From NCBI GenBank assembly GCA_964035545.1, contig OZ037771.1, forward strand, positions 10,175,408 to 10,239,407: a stretch of DNA of 64,000 bases, given 5' to 3'. The stretch comes from Bugula neritina (lineage: Eukaryota > Bryozoa > Gymnolaemata > Cheilostomatida > Bugulidae). Positions 29,502 to 43,956 of this stretch are shown here, one piece after another. The translations under genes were made by a program, and so were the position numbers. The first letter of the stretch is position 1; every line of letters starts with the position of its first letter. Below the pieces are notes generated by a model. That model saw nothing but the letters and a program-made list of their open reading frames with translations, had not been told where the DNA came from and made no database searches.

Positions 29502-31044
29502 AAACATACTGCAACATACTGAAGTACACTGTAAAATATTCAAATACACTGCAACACATTGAAATACACTGTAACATACCGAAATAAACTGCAACATAAT
29601 GCAACATACTGAATTACACTGTAACATACTAAAATACACTGCATAATTCTGCAACATACTTCAACGTACTGAAAGACACTGTAACATAATGAAATACACT
29701 GCAACACATTGAAATATACCGCAACAGACTGGAATATACTGCAACACATCCAAGTACATCGTAATATACGGACATGTACTGTAACATACTGGAACATACT
29801 GAAACATACTGCAACATTCTGAAGTACACTGTTAAATATTGAAATACACTGCAACAAACTGCAACATACTGAAGTACACTGTACATATTGAAAAACACTG
29901 CAACACACTGAAATATACTGCAACACACTGAATTATACTGCAAAATACTGAATTATACTTCAACATACTGCAATATACTGAAAGACACTACAACTCACTG
30001 AAGTATAGTGCAATATACAGAAATGTACTCTAACATACTGATATTTAATGTTACACACTGAAATATACTACAACATACTGAAATACACTGCAACATACCG
30101 AAATAAGCTGCAACATACTGCAACATACTGAAATACACTGTAACATGATGTAGTACACTGCAACACATTGAAATATACTGTAACAAACTGAAATATACTG
30201 CAACATACTGAAAGGTACTGCAACATACTGAAATACATTGCAACATATCAAAGTATATCGTAATAAACGGACATGTACTGTAACATACTGAAACACACTG
30301 AAACATACTGAAACATACTGAAACATACTGAAACATACTGAAACATACTGAAATACACTGTAACAAACTGAAATACACTGCAACAGGTTGGAATATACTG
30401 CAACATGTCCAAGTATATGGTAATATAATGAAATATACTGCAACATACCGCAACATACTGAAAAACACTGTAACAAACTGAAATACGCTGCAACACATTG
30501 GAATATACTGCAACATACCCAAATAAATGGTAACATACTGAAATATACTGAAATACAATGTAACACATTAAAAAATACTGCAACACACTGAAAGACACTA
30601 CAACTCACTGAAGTATAGTGTAATATACGAAAATGTACTGTAACATACCGATATTTACTGCAACACACTGAAATATACTGCAACATACTGAAATACACTG
30701 TTACATGCCAAAATAAACTGCAACATACTGCAACATACTGAAATACACTGTAACATACTCAAATACACTGCAACATTCTGCAACATATTGAAATATACTG
30801 CAACACACTGAAATATACTGCAACACACTGAAATATACTGCAAAGTACTGAAATATACTTCAACATACTGCAACATACTGAAAGACACTACAACTCACTG
30901 AAGTATAGTGCAATATACAGAAATGTACTCTAACATACTGATATTTAATGTTACACACTGAAATATACTACAACATAGTGAAATACACTGTAACATACCG
31001 AAATAAGCTGCAACATACTGCAACATACTGAAATACACTGTAAC
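29502..31044. repeat. Bridge from C to D units
   Basis: The left part, to about 30,170, follows the linker at 25936 at an offset of 3,566 bp. The middle, around 30,360-30,560, has units also seen at 6,600-6,800 (CAACAGGTTGGAATATAC against CAACAAGTTGGAATATAC). From about 30,650 it follows the connector and module start at 6,881-7,275 at an offset of 23,769 bp. It is a composite of C-linker and B material. Confidence 0.8.
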
Positions 31045-33972
31045 ATGATGAAGTACACTGCAACACATTGAAATACACTGCAACAAACTGAAATATACTG
31101 CAACATACTGAAATGTACTGCAACATACTGAAATACATTGCAACATATCGAAGTATATCGTAATAAACGGACATGTACTGAAACATACTGAAACACACTG
31201 AAACATACTGAAACATACTGAAACATACTGAAACATACTGAAATACACTGCAACAAACTGCAACATACTGAAACATACTGTAACATGATGAAAAACACTG
31301 CAACACATTGAAATATACTGCAACAAACTCAAATATACTGCAACATACTGAAACGTACTGCAACATACTGAAACTAATTGCAACATATCGAAGTATATCG
31401 TAAAATACGGACATGTACTGTAACATACTGAAACACACTGAAACATACTGAAACATACTGAAACATACTGAAACATACTGAGATACACTGCAACATACTG
31501 CAACATACTGAAATACACTGTAACATGATGAAATACACTGCAACACATTGAAATATACTGCAACACACTGAAATATACTGTAACATACTGAAATATACTG
31601 CAACATACTGCAACATACTGAAATGCACTGTAACATACTGTAACTTACTGAAAAACACTGCAAAAAACTGTAACATACTGAAACACACTGAAACATACTG
31701 AAACATACTGAAACATACTGTAACATACTGAAACACACTGAAACATACTGAAACATACTGAGACATACTGAAATACACTGCAACATACTACAACATACTG
31801 AAATACACTGTAACATACCGAAATAAGCTGCAACATACTGCAACATACTGATATACACTGTAACATGATGAAGTACACTGCAACACATTGAAATACACTG
31901 CAACAAACTGAAATATACTGCAACATACTGAAATGTACTGCAACATACTGAAGTACATTGCAACATTTCAAAGTATATCGTAATAAACGGACATGTACTG
32001 TAACATACTGAAACATACTGAAACATACTGAAACATACTGAAATACACTGCAACATACTGAAACATACTGAAACATACTGAAACATACTGAAATACACTG
32101 CAACATACTGCAACATACTGAAACATACTGTAACATGATGAAATACACTGCAACACATTGAAATATACTGCAACAAACTGAAACATACTGCAACATACTG
32201 AAACGTACTGCAACATACTGAAATTATTTGCAACATATCGAAGTATATCGTAATATACGGACATGTACTGTAACATACTGAAACACACTGAAACATCCTG
32301 AAACATACTGAAACATACTGAAACATACTGAAACATACTGAGATACACTGCAATATACTGCAACATACTGAAATACACTGTAACATGATGAAATACATTG
32401 CAACACATTGAAATATACTGCAACAAACTGAAATATACTGCAACATACTGAAACGTGCTGCAACATACTGAAATACATTGCAATATATCGAAGTATATCG
32501 TAATATACGGACATGTACTGTAACATACTGTAACACACTGAAACATACTGAAACATACAGAAATATACTGAAATATACTGAAATACACTGTAACACATTG
32601 AAAAATACTGCAACATACTGAAAGACACTTCAACTCACTGAAGTATAGTGTAATAAACGGAAATGTACTGTAACATACTGATAATCACTGCAACACACTG
32701 AAGAATACTGCAACATACTGAAATACACTGTAACATACCGAAGTAAACTGCAACATAATGCAACATACTGAATTACACTGTAACTTACTAAATTACACTG
32801 CAACATTCTGCAACATACTTCAACGTACTGAAATACACTGTAACATACTGAAATACACTGCAACATACTGCAACATACTGAAGTACACTGTAAAATATTA
32901 AAATACACTGCAACACATTGGAATATACTGCGACACACTGAAATATACTGTAACGTACTGAAACATGAGCAATATACTGAAAGATGCCTCAACATACTCA
33001 AATACACTGCAAGAAACTGCAACATACGTGAATACACTGTAACATACTGAAATACACTGAAACATACTGCAACATACTGAAGTACACTGTAAAATATTCA
33101 AATACACTGCAACACATTGAAATACACTGCAACACACTGAAATATACTGCAACATACTGAAATGTACTTCAACATAATGAAAAACACTGCAACATATCAA
33201 AGTATATCGTAATATACAGACATGTACTGTAACATACTGAAACATACTGAAATATACTGCAACCTACCGCAACATACTGAAAAACACTGTAACAAACTGA
33301 AATACGCTGCAACACATTGGAATATACTGCAACATACTGGAATACACTGTTACATACTAAAATACACTGCAACATACTAAAATACACTGCAACATTCTGC
33401 AACATTTTGCAACATACTTCAACATACTGAAATACACTGTAACAAACTGAAATACGCTGCAACACATTGGAATATACTGCAACATACCCAAATAGATGGT
33501 AACATACTGAAATATACTGAAATACATTGTAACACCTTGAAAAATACTGCAACACACTGAAAGACACTACAACTCACTGAAGTATAGTGTAATATATGAA
33601 AATGTACTGTAACATACTGATATTTACTGCAACACACTGAAATATACTGCAACGTACTGAAATACACTGTTACATGCCAAAATAAACTGCAACATACTGC
33701 GACATACTGAATTACACTGTAACATACTCAAATACACTGCAACATTCTGCAACATATTGAAATATACTGCAACACACTGAAATATACTGCAACACATCCA
33801 AGTAGACTGTAATATACGGACATGTACTGTAACATACTGAAACATACTGAAACATACTGAAACAAAATGAAATATACTGTAACACTCTGAGTAATACTGC
33901 AAAATGCTGAAATATACTGTAGCACAGTGAAGTACACTGCAAAACTCTGAAACATACTGCAACATACTAAGA

Positions 33973-34044
33973 CATGAGCAATATACTGAAAAATGCCTCA
34001 GCATACTCAAATATACTGCAAGATGCTACAACATACGTAAATAC
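33973..34044. repeat. Landmark motif, class 2 (first of 5 copies)
   Basis: Same motif with AAAAATGCCTCAGCATACTC and GCAAGATGCT. Copies start at 33973, 38699, 52392, 57287 and 62621, and the first bases of the window are the tail of another. Each lies 1,009 bp (1,020 bp at 57287) to the right of a class-1 copy. Confidence 0.85.
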
Positions 34045-35231
34045 ACTGTAACATACTGAAATACACTGCAACATACTGCAACATACTGAAGTGCACTGTA
34101 ACATACTGTAACTTACTGAAAAACACTGCAAAAAACTGTAACATACTGAAACACAATGAAACATACTGAAACATACTGAAACATACTGTAACATACTGAA
34201 ACACACTGAAACATACTGAAACATACTGAGACATACTGAAATACACTGCAACATACTACAACATACTGAAATACACTGTAACATACCGAAATAAACCGCA
34301 ACATACTGCAACATACTGAAATACACTGTAACATGATGAAGTACACTGCAACACATTGAAATACACTGCAACAAACTGAAATATACTGCAACATACTGAA
34401 ATACATTGCAACATTTCGAAGTATATCGTGATAAACGGACATGTACTGTAACATACTGAAACACACTGAAACATACTGAAACATACTGAAACATACTGAA
34501 ACATACTGAAATACACTGCAACATACTGCAACATACTGAAACATACTGTAACATGATGAAATACACTGCAACACATTGAAACATACTGCAACAAACTGAA
34601 ATATACTGCAACATACTGAAACGTACTGCAACATACTGAAATTATTTGCAACATATCGAAGTATATCGTAATATACGGACATGTACTGTAACATACTGAA
34701 ACACACTGAAACATCCTGAAACATACTGAAACGTACTGAAACATACTGAAACATACTGAGATACACTGTAACATACTGCAACATACTGAAATACACTGTA
34801 ACATGATGAAATACACTGCAACACATTGAAATATACTGCAACAAACTGAAATATACTGCAACATACTGAAACGTGCTGCAACATACTGAAATACATTGCA
34901 ATATATCGAAGTATATCGTAATATACGGACATGTACTGTAACATACTGAAACACACTGAAACATACTGAAACATACTGAAATATACTGAAATATACTGAA
35001 ATACACTGCAACACATTGAAATATACTGCAACACACTGGGATATACTGCAACACATCCAAGTACATCGTAATATACGGACATGTACTGTAACATACTGAA
35101 ACATACTGAGACATACTGAAACAAAATGAAATATACTGTAACACACTTAATATTACTGCAAAATGCTGAAATATACTGTAACACAGTGAAGTATTCTGCA
35201 AAATTCTGCAACATACTGTAACATACTGAAA

Positions 35232-35302
35232 CATGAGCAATATACTGCAAATGCCTCAACATATTCAAATATACTGCAAGATACTGCAACATACGTAAAT
35301 AC
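35232..35302. repeat. Landmark motif, class 3 (first of 3 copies)
   Basis: Variant with ATACTGCAAATGCCTC and CATATTCAAATATAC, one base shorter than class 1. Copies start at 35232, 39958 and 58636, about 1,259-1,349 bp to the right of class-2 copies. The last base of the window, 64000, is where a further one would begin. Confidence 0.8.
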
Positions 35303-35770
35303 ACTATAACATACTGAAATACACTGCAACATACTGCAACATACAGAAGTACACTGTAAAATATTGAAATACATTGCAATACATTGGAATATACTGCAAC
35401 ACACTGAAATATACTGCAACATACTGAAATATACTGCAACATACTGCAACATGCTGAAATACACTGTAACATACTGTAACATACTGAAATACACTGCAAC
35501 ATATCAAAGTATATCGTAATATACGGACATGTACTGTAACATACTGAAACACATTGAAACATACTGAAACATACTGAAACATACTTCAACACACTGAAAT
35601 ATACTAAAACATACTGAAATATACTGCAACATACTGCAACATACTGAAATACACTGTAACAAACTGAAATACACTGCAACACAATGGAATATACTGCAAC
35701 ATACCCTAATTTATTGTAATATACTGAAATATACTGCAACATACCGCAACATACTGAAATACACTGTAAC

Positions 35771-38700
35771 ATGATGAAGTACACTGCAACATATTGAAAT
35801 ACACTGCAACAAACTGAAATATACTGCAACATACTGAAATGTACTGCAACATACTGAAATACATTGCAACATATCGAAGTATATCGTAATAAACGGACAT
35901 GTACTGAAACATACTGAAACACACTGAAACATACTGAAACATACTGAAACATACTGAAACATACTGAAATACACTGCAACAAACTGCAACATACTGAAAC
36001 ATACTGTAACATGATGAAAAACACTGCAACACATTGAAATATACTGCAACAAACTCAAATATACTGCAACATACTGAAACGTACTGCAACATACTGAAAC
36101 TAATTGCAACATATCGAAGTATATCGTAAAATACGGACATGTACTGTAACATACTGAAACACACTGAAACATACTGAAACATACTGAAACATACTGAAAC
36201 ATACTGAGATACACTGCAACATACTGCAACATACTGAAATACACTGTAACATGATGAAATACACTGCAACACATTGAAATATACTGCAACACACTGAAAT
36301 ATACTGTAACATACTGAAATATACTGCAACATACTGCAACATACTGAAATGCACTGTAACATACTGTAACTTACTGAAAAACACTGCAAAAAACTGTAAC
36401 ATACTGAAACACACTGAAACATACTGAAACATACTGAAACATACTGTAACATACTGAAACACACTGAAACATACTGAAACATACTGAGACATACTGAAAT
36501 ACACTGCAACATACTACAACATACTGAAATACACTGTAACATACCGAAATAAGCTGCAACATACTGCAACATACTGATATACACTGTAACATGATGAAGT
36601 ACACTGCAACACATTGAAATACACTGCAACAAACTGAAATATACTGCAACATACTGAAATGTACTGCAACATACTGAAGTACATTGCAACATTTCGAAGT
36701 ATATCGTAATAAACGGACATGTACTGTAACATACTGAAACATACTGAAACATACTGAAACATACTGAAATACACTGCAACATACTGAAACATACTGAAAC
36801 ATACTGAAACATACTGAAATACACTGCAACATACTGCAACATACTGAAACATACTGTAACATGATGAAATACACTGCAACACATTGAAATATACTGCAAC
36901 AAACTGAAATATACTGCAACATACTGAAACGTACTGCAACATACTGAAATTATTTGCAACATATCGAAGTATATCGTAATATACGGACATGTACTGTAAC
37001 ATACTGAAACACACTGAAACATCCTGAAACATACTGAAACATACTGAAACATACTGAAACATACTGAGATACACTGCAACATACTGCAACATACTGAAAT
37101 ACACTGTAACATGATGAAATACATTGCAACACATTGAAATATACTGCAACAAACTGAAATATACTGCAACATACTGAAACGTGCTGCAACATACTGAAAT
37201 ACATTGCAATATGTCGAAGTATATCGTAATATACGGACATGTACTGTAACATACTGTAACACACTGAAACATACTGAAACATACAGAAATATACTGAAAT
37301 ATACTGAAATACACTGTAACACATTGAAAAATACTGCAACATACTGAAAGACACTTCAACTCACTGAAGTATAGTGTAATAAACGGAAATGTACTGTAAC
37401 ATACTGATAATCACTGCAACACACTGAAGAATACTGCAACATACTGAAATACACTGTAACATACCGAAGTAAACTGCAACATAATGCAACATACTGAATT
37501 ACACTGTAACTTACTAAATTACACTGCAACATTCTGCAACATACTTCAACGTACTGAAATACACTGTAACATACTGAAATACACTGCAACATACTGCAAC
37601 ATACTGAAGTACACTGTAAAATATTAAAATACACTGCAACACATTGGAATATACTGCGACACACTGAAATATACTGTAACGTACTGAAACATGAGCAATA
37701 TACTGAAAGATGCCTCAACATACTCAAATACACTGCAAGAAACTGCAACATACGTGAATACACTGTAACATACTGAAATACACTGAAACATACTGCAACA
37801 TACTGAAGTACACTGTAAAATATTCAAATACACTGCAACACATTGAAATACACTGCAACACACTGAAATATACTGCAACATACTGAAATGTACTTCAACA
37901 TAATGAAAAACACTGCAACATATCAAAGTATATCGTAATATACAGACATGTACTGTAACATACTGAAACATACTGAAATATACTGCAACCTACCGCAACA
38001 TACTGAAAAACACTGTAACAAACTGAAATACGCTGCAACACATTGGAATATACTGCAACATACTGGAATACACTGTTACATACTAAAATACACTGCAACA
38101 TACTAAAATACACTGCAACATTCTGCAACATTTTGCAACATACTTCAACATACTGAAATACGCTGTAACAAACTGAAATACGCTGCAACACATTGGAATA
38201 TACTGCAACATACCCAAATAGATGGTAACATACTGAAATATACCGAAATACATTGTAACACCTTGAAAAATACTGCAACACACTGAAAGACACTACAACT
38301 CACTGAAGTATAGTGTAATATATGAAAATGTACTGTAACATACTGATATTTACTGCAACACACTGAAATATACTGCAACGTACTGAAATACACTGTTACA
38401 TGCCAAAATAAACTGCAACATACTGCGACATACTGAATTACACTGTAACATACTCAAATACACTGCAACATTCTGCAACATATTGAAATATACTGCAACA
38501 CACTGAAATATACTGCAACACATCCAAGTAGACTGTAATATACGGACATGTACTGTAACATACTGAAACATACTGAAACATACTGAAACAAAATGAAATA
38601 TACTGTAACACTCTGAGTAATACTGCAAAATGCTGAAATATACTGTAGCACAGTGAAGTACACTGCAAAACTCTGAAACATACTGCAACATACTAAGACA

Positions 38701-40496
38701 TGAGCAATATACTGAAAAATGCCTCAGCATACTCAAATATACTGCAAGATGCTACAACATACGTAAATACACTGTAACATACTGAAATACACTGCAACAT
38801 ACTGCAACATACTGAAGTGCACTGTAACATACTGTAACTTACTGAAAAACACTGCAAAAAACTGTAACATACTGAAACACAATGAAACATACTGAAACAT
38901 ACTGAAACATACTGTAACATACTGAAACACACTGAAACATACTGAAACATACTGAGACATACTGAAATACACTGCAACATACTACAACATACTGAAATAC
39001 ACTGTAACATACCGAAATAAGCCGCAACATACTGCAACATACTGAAATACACTGTAACATGATGAAGTACACTGCAACACATTGAAATACACTGCAACAA
39101 ACTGAAATATACTGCAACATACTGAAATACATTGCAACATTTCGAAGTATATCGTGATAAACGGACATGTACTGTAACATACTGAAACACACTGAAACAT
39201 ACTGAAACATACTGAAACATACTGAAACATACTGAAATACACTGCAACATACTGCAACATACTGAAACATACTGTAACATGATGAAATACACTGCAACAC
39301 ATTGAAACATACTGCAACAAACTGAAATATACTGCAACATACTGAAACGTACTGCAACATACTGAAATTATTTGCAACATATCGAAGTATATCGTAATAT
39401 ACGGACATGTACTGTAACATACTGAAACACACTGAAACATCCTGAAACATACTGAAACGTACTGAAACATACTGAAACATACTGAGATACACTGTAACAT
39501 ACTGCAACATACTGAAATACACTGTAACATGATGAAATACACTGCAACACATTGAAATATACTGCAACAAACTGAAATATACTGCAACATACTGAAACGT
39601 GCTGCAACATACTGAAATACATTGCAATATATCGAAGTATATCGTAATATACGGACATGTACTGTAACATACTGAAACACACTGAAACATACTGAAACAT
39701 ACTGAAATATACTGAAATATACTGAAATACACTGCAACACATTGAAATATACTGCAACACACTGGGATATACTGCAACACATCCAAGTACATCGTAATAT
39801 ACGGACATGTACTGTAACATACTGAAACATACTGAGACATACTGAAACAAAATGAAATATACTGTAACACACTTAATATTACTGCAAAATGCTGAAATAT
39901 ACTGTAACACAGTGAAGTATTCTGCAAAATTCTGCAACATACTGTAACATACTGAAACATGAGCAATATACTGCAAATGCCTCAACATATTCAAATATAC
40001 TGCAAGATACTGCAACATACGTAAATACACTATAACATACTGAAATACACTGCAACATACTGCAACATACAGAAGTACACTGTAAAATATTGAAATACAT
40101 TGCAATACATTGGAATATACTGCAACACACTGAAATATACTGCAACATACTGAAATATACTGCAACATACTGCAACATGCTGAAATACACTGTAACATAC
40201 TGTAACATACTGAAATACACTGCAACATATCAAAGTATATCGTAATATACGGACATGTACTGTAACATACTGAAACACATTGAAACATACTGAAACATAC
40301 TGAAACATACTTCAACACACTGAAATATACTAAAACATACTGAAATATACTGCAACATACTGCAACATACTGAAATACACTGTAACAAACTGAAATACAC
40401 TGCAACACAATGGAATATACTGCAACATACCCTAATTTATTGTAATATACTGAAATATACTGCAACATACCGCAACATACTGAAATACACTGTAAC
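35771..40496. repeat. D unit, copy 2 (4,726 bp)
   Basis: It matches copy 1 without any gap. I found about eight single-base differences by eye, including 35788-35790, 36695, 36909, 38158, 38244 and 39013. Landmarks are at 37690, 38699 and 39958. The sequence before copy 2 (35,690-35,770) equals the end of copy 2 (40,416-40,496). After 40496 the sequence reads AAACTGAAATACACTG instead of ATGATGAAG, so the duplication breakpoint is placed to the base. Confidence 0.95.
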
Positions 40497-40698
40497 AAAC
40501 TGAAATACACTGCAACACATTGGTATATACTGCAACATACCCAAATATATGGTAATATACTGAAATATACTGAAATACACTGTAACGCATTGAAAAATAC
40601 TGCAACATACTGAACGACACTACAACTCACTGAAGTATAGTGTAATATACGAAAATGTACTGTAACATACTGATATTTACTGCAACACACTGAAATAT

Positions 40699-40706
40699 AC
40701 TGACAT
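40699..40706. repeat. 8-bp unit breaking the decamer phase
   Basis: Here ATATACTGACATACTG stands where the usual order would be ATATACTGCAACATACTG, so two bases are missing. The same short unit is at about 59,396-59,403 in the long-range copy, which supports common descent of the two regions. Confidence 0.75.
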
Positions 40707-40862
40707 ACTGAAATACACTGTTACATGCCAAAATAAACTGCAACATACTGCAACATACTGAAATACACTGTAACATACTCAATTACACTGCAACATTCTG
40801 CAACATATTGAAATATACTGCAACACACTGTAATATACTGCAACACATCCAAGTAGACTGTA

Positions 40863-41218
40863 ATATACGGACATGTACTGTAACATACTGAAACACATTG
40901 AAACATACTGAAACATACTGAAACATACTTCAACACACTGAAATATACTAAAACATATTGAAATATACTGCAACATACAGCAACATACTGAAATACACTG
41001 TAACAAACTGAAATACACTGCAACACAATGGAATATACTGCAACATACCCTAATTTATTATAATATGCTGAAATATACTGCAACATACCGCAACATACTG
41101 AAATACACTGTAACAAACTGAAATACACTGCAACACATTGGTATATACTGCAACATACCCAAATATATGGTAATATACTGAAATATACTGGAATACACTG
41201 TAACGCATTGAAAAATAC
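40863..41218. repeat. 618-bp-offset duplicate of 40,245-40,600
   Basis: Both blocks contain, in the same order, TGAAACACATTGAAACATAC, ACTTCAACACACTG, ACACAATGGAATATAC, CCCTAATTTATT and GGTATATACTG. Differences are few, such as TTATTATAAT versus TTATTGTAAT. The same pair recurs in the copy at about 58,9xx-59,9xx. Confidence 0.8.
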
Positions 41219-41639
41219 TGCAACATACTGAAAGACACTACAACTCACTGAAGTATAGTGTAATATACGGAAATGAACTGTAACATACCGATATTTACTG
41301 TAACACACTGAAATATACCGCAACATACTGAAATACACTATATCATACCAAAATAAACTGCAACATACCGCAACATACTGAAATACACTGTAACATACTA
41401 AAATACACTGCAAAATTCTGCAACATACTTCAACGTACTGAAATACACTGTAACATAACGAAATACACTGCAACACATTGAAATATACTGCAACACACTG
41501 AAATATACTGCAAAATACTGAAATGTACTTCAACATACTGAAAAACACTGCAACATATTGAAGAATATCGTAATATACGGACATGTACTGTAACATACTG
41601 AAACACACTGAAACACACTGAAACATACTGAAACATACT

Positions 41640-43956
41640 GAACTACACTGCAACATACTGCAACATACTGAAGTACACTGTAACAAACTGAAATACACTG
41701 CAACACAATGGAATATACTGCAACATACCCTAATTTATTGTAATATGCTGAAATATACTGCAACATACCGCAACATACTGAAATACACTGTTACATACTA
41801 AAATACACTGCAACATACTAAAGTACACTGCAACATTCTGCAAAATTCTGCAACATACTTCAACATACTGAAATACACTGTAACATAATGAAATACACTG
41901 CAACACATTGAAGTATACTGCAACAAACTGAAATATACTGCAACATACTGAAGTATACTGCAACATACTGAAATACACTGCCACATATCCAAGTATATCG
42001 TAATATACGGACATGTACTGTAACATACTGAAACACACTGAAACATACTGAAACATACTGAGACATACTTCAACACACTGAAATATATTAAAACATACTG
42101 AAATATACTGCAACATCCTGCAACATACTGAAATACACTGTAACAAACTGAAATACACTGCAACACATTGGAATATACTGCAACATACCATAATATATGG
42201 TAATATACTGAAATATACTGCAACATCCTGCAACATACTGAAATACACTGTAACAAACTGAAATACACTGCAACACATTGAAATATACTGCAACAAACTG
42301 AAATATACTGCAACAAACTGAAATGTACTGCAACATACTGAAATATACTGCAACACATCCAAGTACATCGTAATATACGGACATGTACTGTAACATACTG
42401 AAACATACTGAAACATACTGAAACATACTGAAACAAAATTAAATATGCTGTAACACACCTAATAATATTGCAAAATGCTGAAATATACTGTAACACAGTG
42501 AAGTATACTGCAAAATTCCGAAACATACTGTATCATACTGAAACATGAGCACGATATTGAAAAATGCCTCAACATATTCAAATATACTGCAAGATTCTGC
42601 AACATACGTAAATACTTTGTAACATACTGAAATACACTGCAACATACTGCAACATACTGAAATACACTGTACATATTGAAAAACACTGCAACACACTGAA
42701 ATATACTGCAACACACTGAAATATACTGCATAATACTGAAAAAGACTACAACTCACTGAAGTATAGTGCAATATACAGAAATGTACTAAAACATACTGAT
42801 ATTTACTGTAACACACTGAAATATACTGCAACATACTGCAACATACTGAAGTGCACTGTAACATACGGTAACTTACTGAAATACACTGCAACAAACTGTA
42901 ACATACTGAAACACACTGAAACATACTGAAACATACTGAAACATACTGTAACATACTGAAACACACTGAAACATACTGAAACATACTGAGACATACTGAA
43001 ATGCACTGCAACATACTGAAACATACTGAAATATACTGAAATATACTGAAATACACTGTAACACGTTGAAAAATACTGCAACATACTGAAAGACACTTCA
43101 ACTCACTGAAGTATAGTGTAATATACGGAAATGTACTGTAACATACTGATATTTACTGTAACACACTGAAATATACTGCAACATACTGAAATACACTGTA
43201 ACATACCGAAAAAAACTTCAACATAATGCAACATACTGAATTACACTGTAGCATACTAAAATACACTGCAACATTCTGCAACATACTTCAACGTACTGAA
43301 AGACACTGTAACATAATGAAATACATTGCAACACATTGAAATATACCGCAACAGACTGGAATATACTGCAACACATCCAAGTACATCGTAATATACGGAC
43401 ATGTACTGTAACATACTGGAACATACTGAAACATACTGCAACATTCAGAAGTACACTGTAAAAAATTGAAATACAGTGCAACAAACTGCAACATACTGAA
43501 GTACACTGTACATATTGAAAAACACTGCAACACACTGAAATATACTGCAACACACTGAAATATACTGCAAAATACTGAATTACACTTCAACATACTGCAA
43601 CATACTGAAAGACACTACAACTCACTGAAGTATAGTGCAATATACAGAGATGTACTCTAACATACTGATATTTATTGTTACACACTGAAATATACTACAA
43701 CATACTGAAATACACTGCAACATACCGAAATAAGCTGCAACATAATGCAACATACTGAAATACACTGTAACATGATGTAGTACACTGCAACACATTGAAA
43801 TATACTGCAACAAACTGAAATATACTGCAACATACTGAAATGTACTGCAACATACTGAAATACATTGCAACATATCGAAGTATATTGTAATAAACGGACA
43901 TGTACTGTAACATACTGAAACACACTGAAACATACTGAAACATACTGAAACATACT
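41640..43956. repeat. E unit, copy 1 (2,317 bp, short form)
   Basis: E units are defined by the head GAACTACACTGCAACATAC, at 41640, 43957, 48881, 53755 and 60338. Copy 1 is the short form. It follows copy 2 from the head to about 42,975 (matching 45,302, including one decamer indel), then switches to a sequence that also precedes the head at 48881. A class-4 landmark is at 42544. Confidence 0.85.
42544..42615. repeat. Landmark motif, class 4 (first of 5 copies)
   Basis: Variant with CATGAGCACGATATTG and GCAAGATTCTGC, followed by CGTAAATACTTTG. Copies start at 42544, 44871, 47488, 49795 and 54669, all within E units. Confidence 0.85.

Larger units (their letters stand above)
31045..35770. repeat. 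D unit, copy 1 (4,726 bp)
   Basis: Left member of a tandem pair. The left edge is set where both copies begin ATGATGAAGTACACTGCAAC after ACACTGTAAC. It carries landmarks of three classes in order: class 1 at 32964, class 2 at 33973 and class 3 at 35232. The run AAACTCAAATATACTG at 31326 and other rare variants are shared with copy 2. Confidence 0.95.
40497..41639. repeat. Bridge from D to E units
   Basis: Continues the D end with units such as GGTATATACTGCAACATACC and the marker CCCTAATTTATT. The block 40,863-41,218 repeats 40,245-40,600 at an offset of 618 bp. Near 41,341 there is an uncommon unit pair, ACTATATCATACCAAAATAA. The whole bridge recurs at 59,195-60,337, at an offset of 18,698 bp. 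Confidence 0.85.

Noticed and set aside
31045-40496. D1/D2 as a certain assembly error
   Set aside because: The copies differ at several bases, and the same module order appears again at 55-60 kb, so a real duplication is plausible. Without reads it stays undecided.
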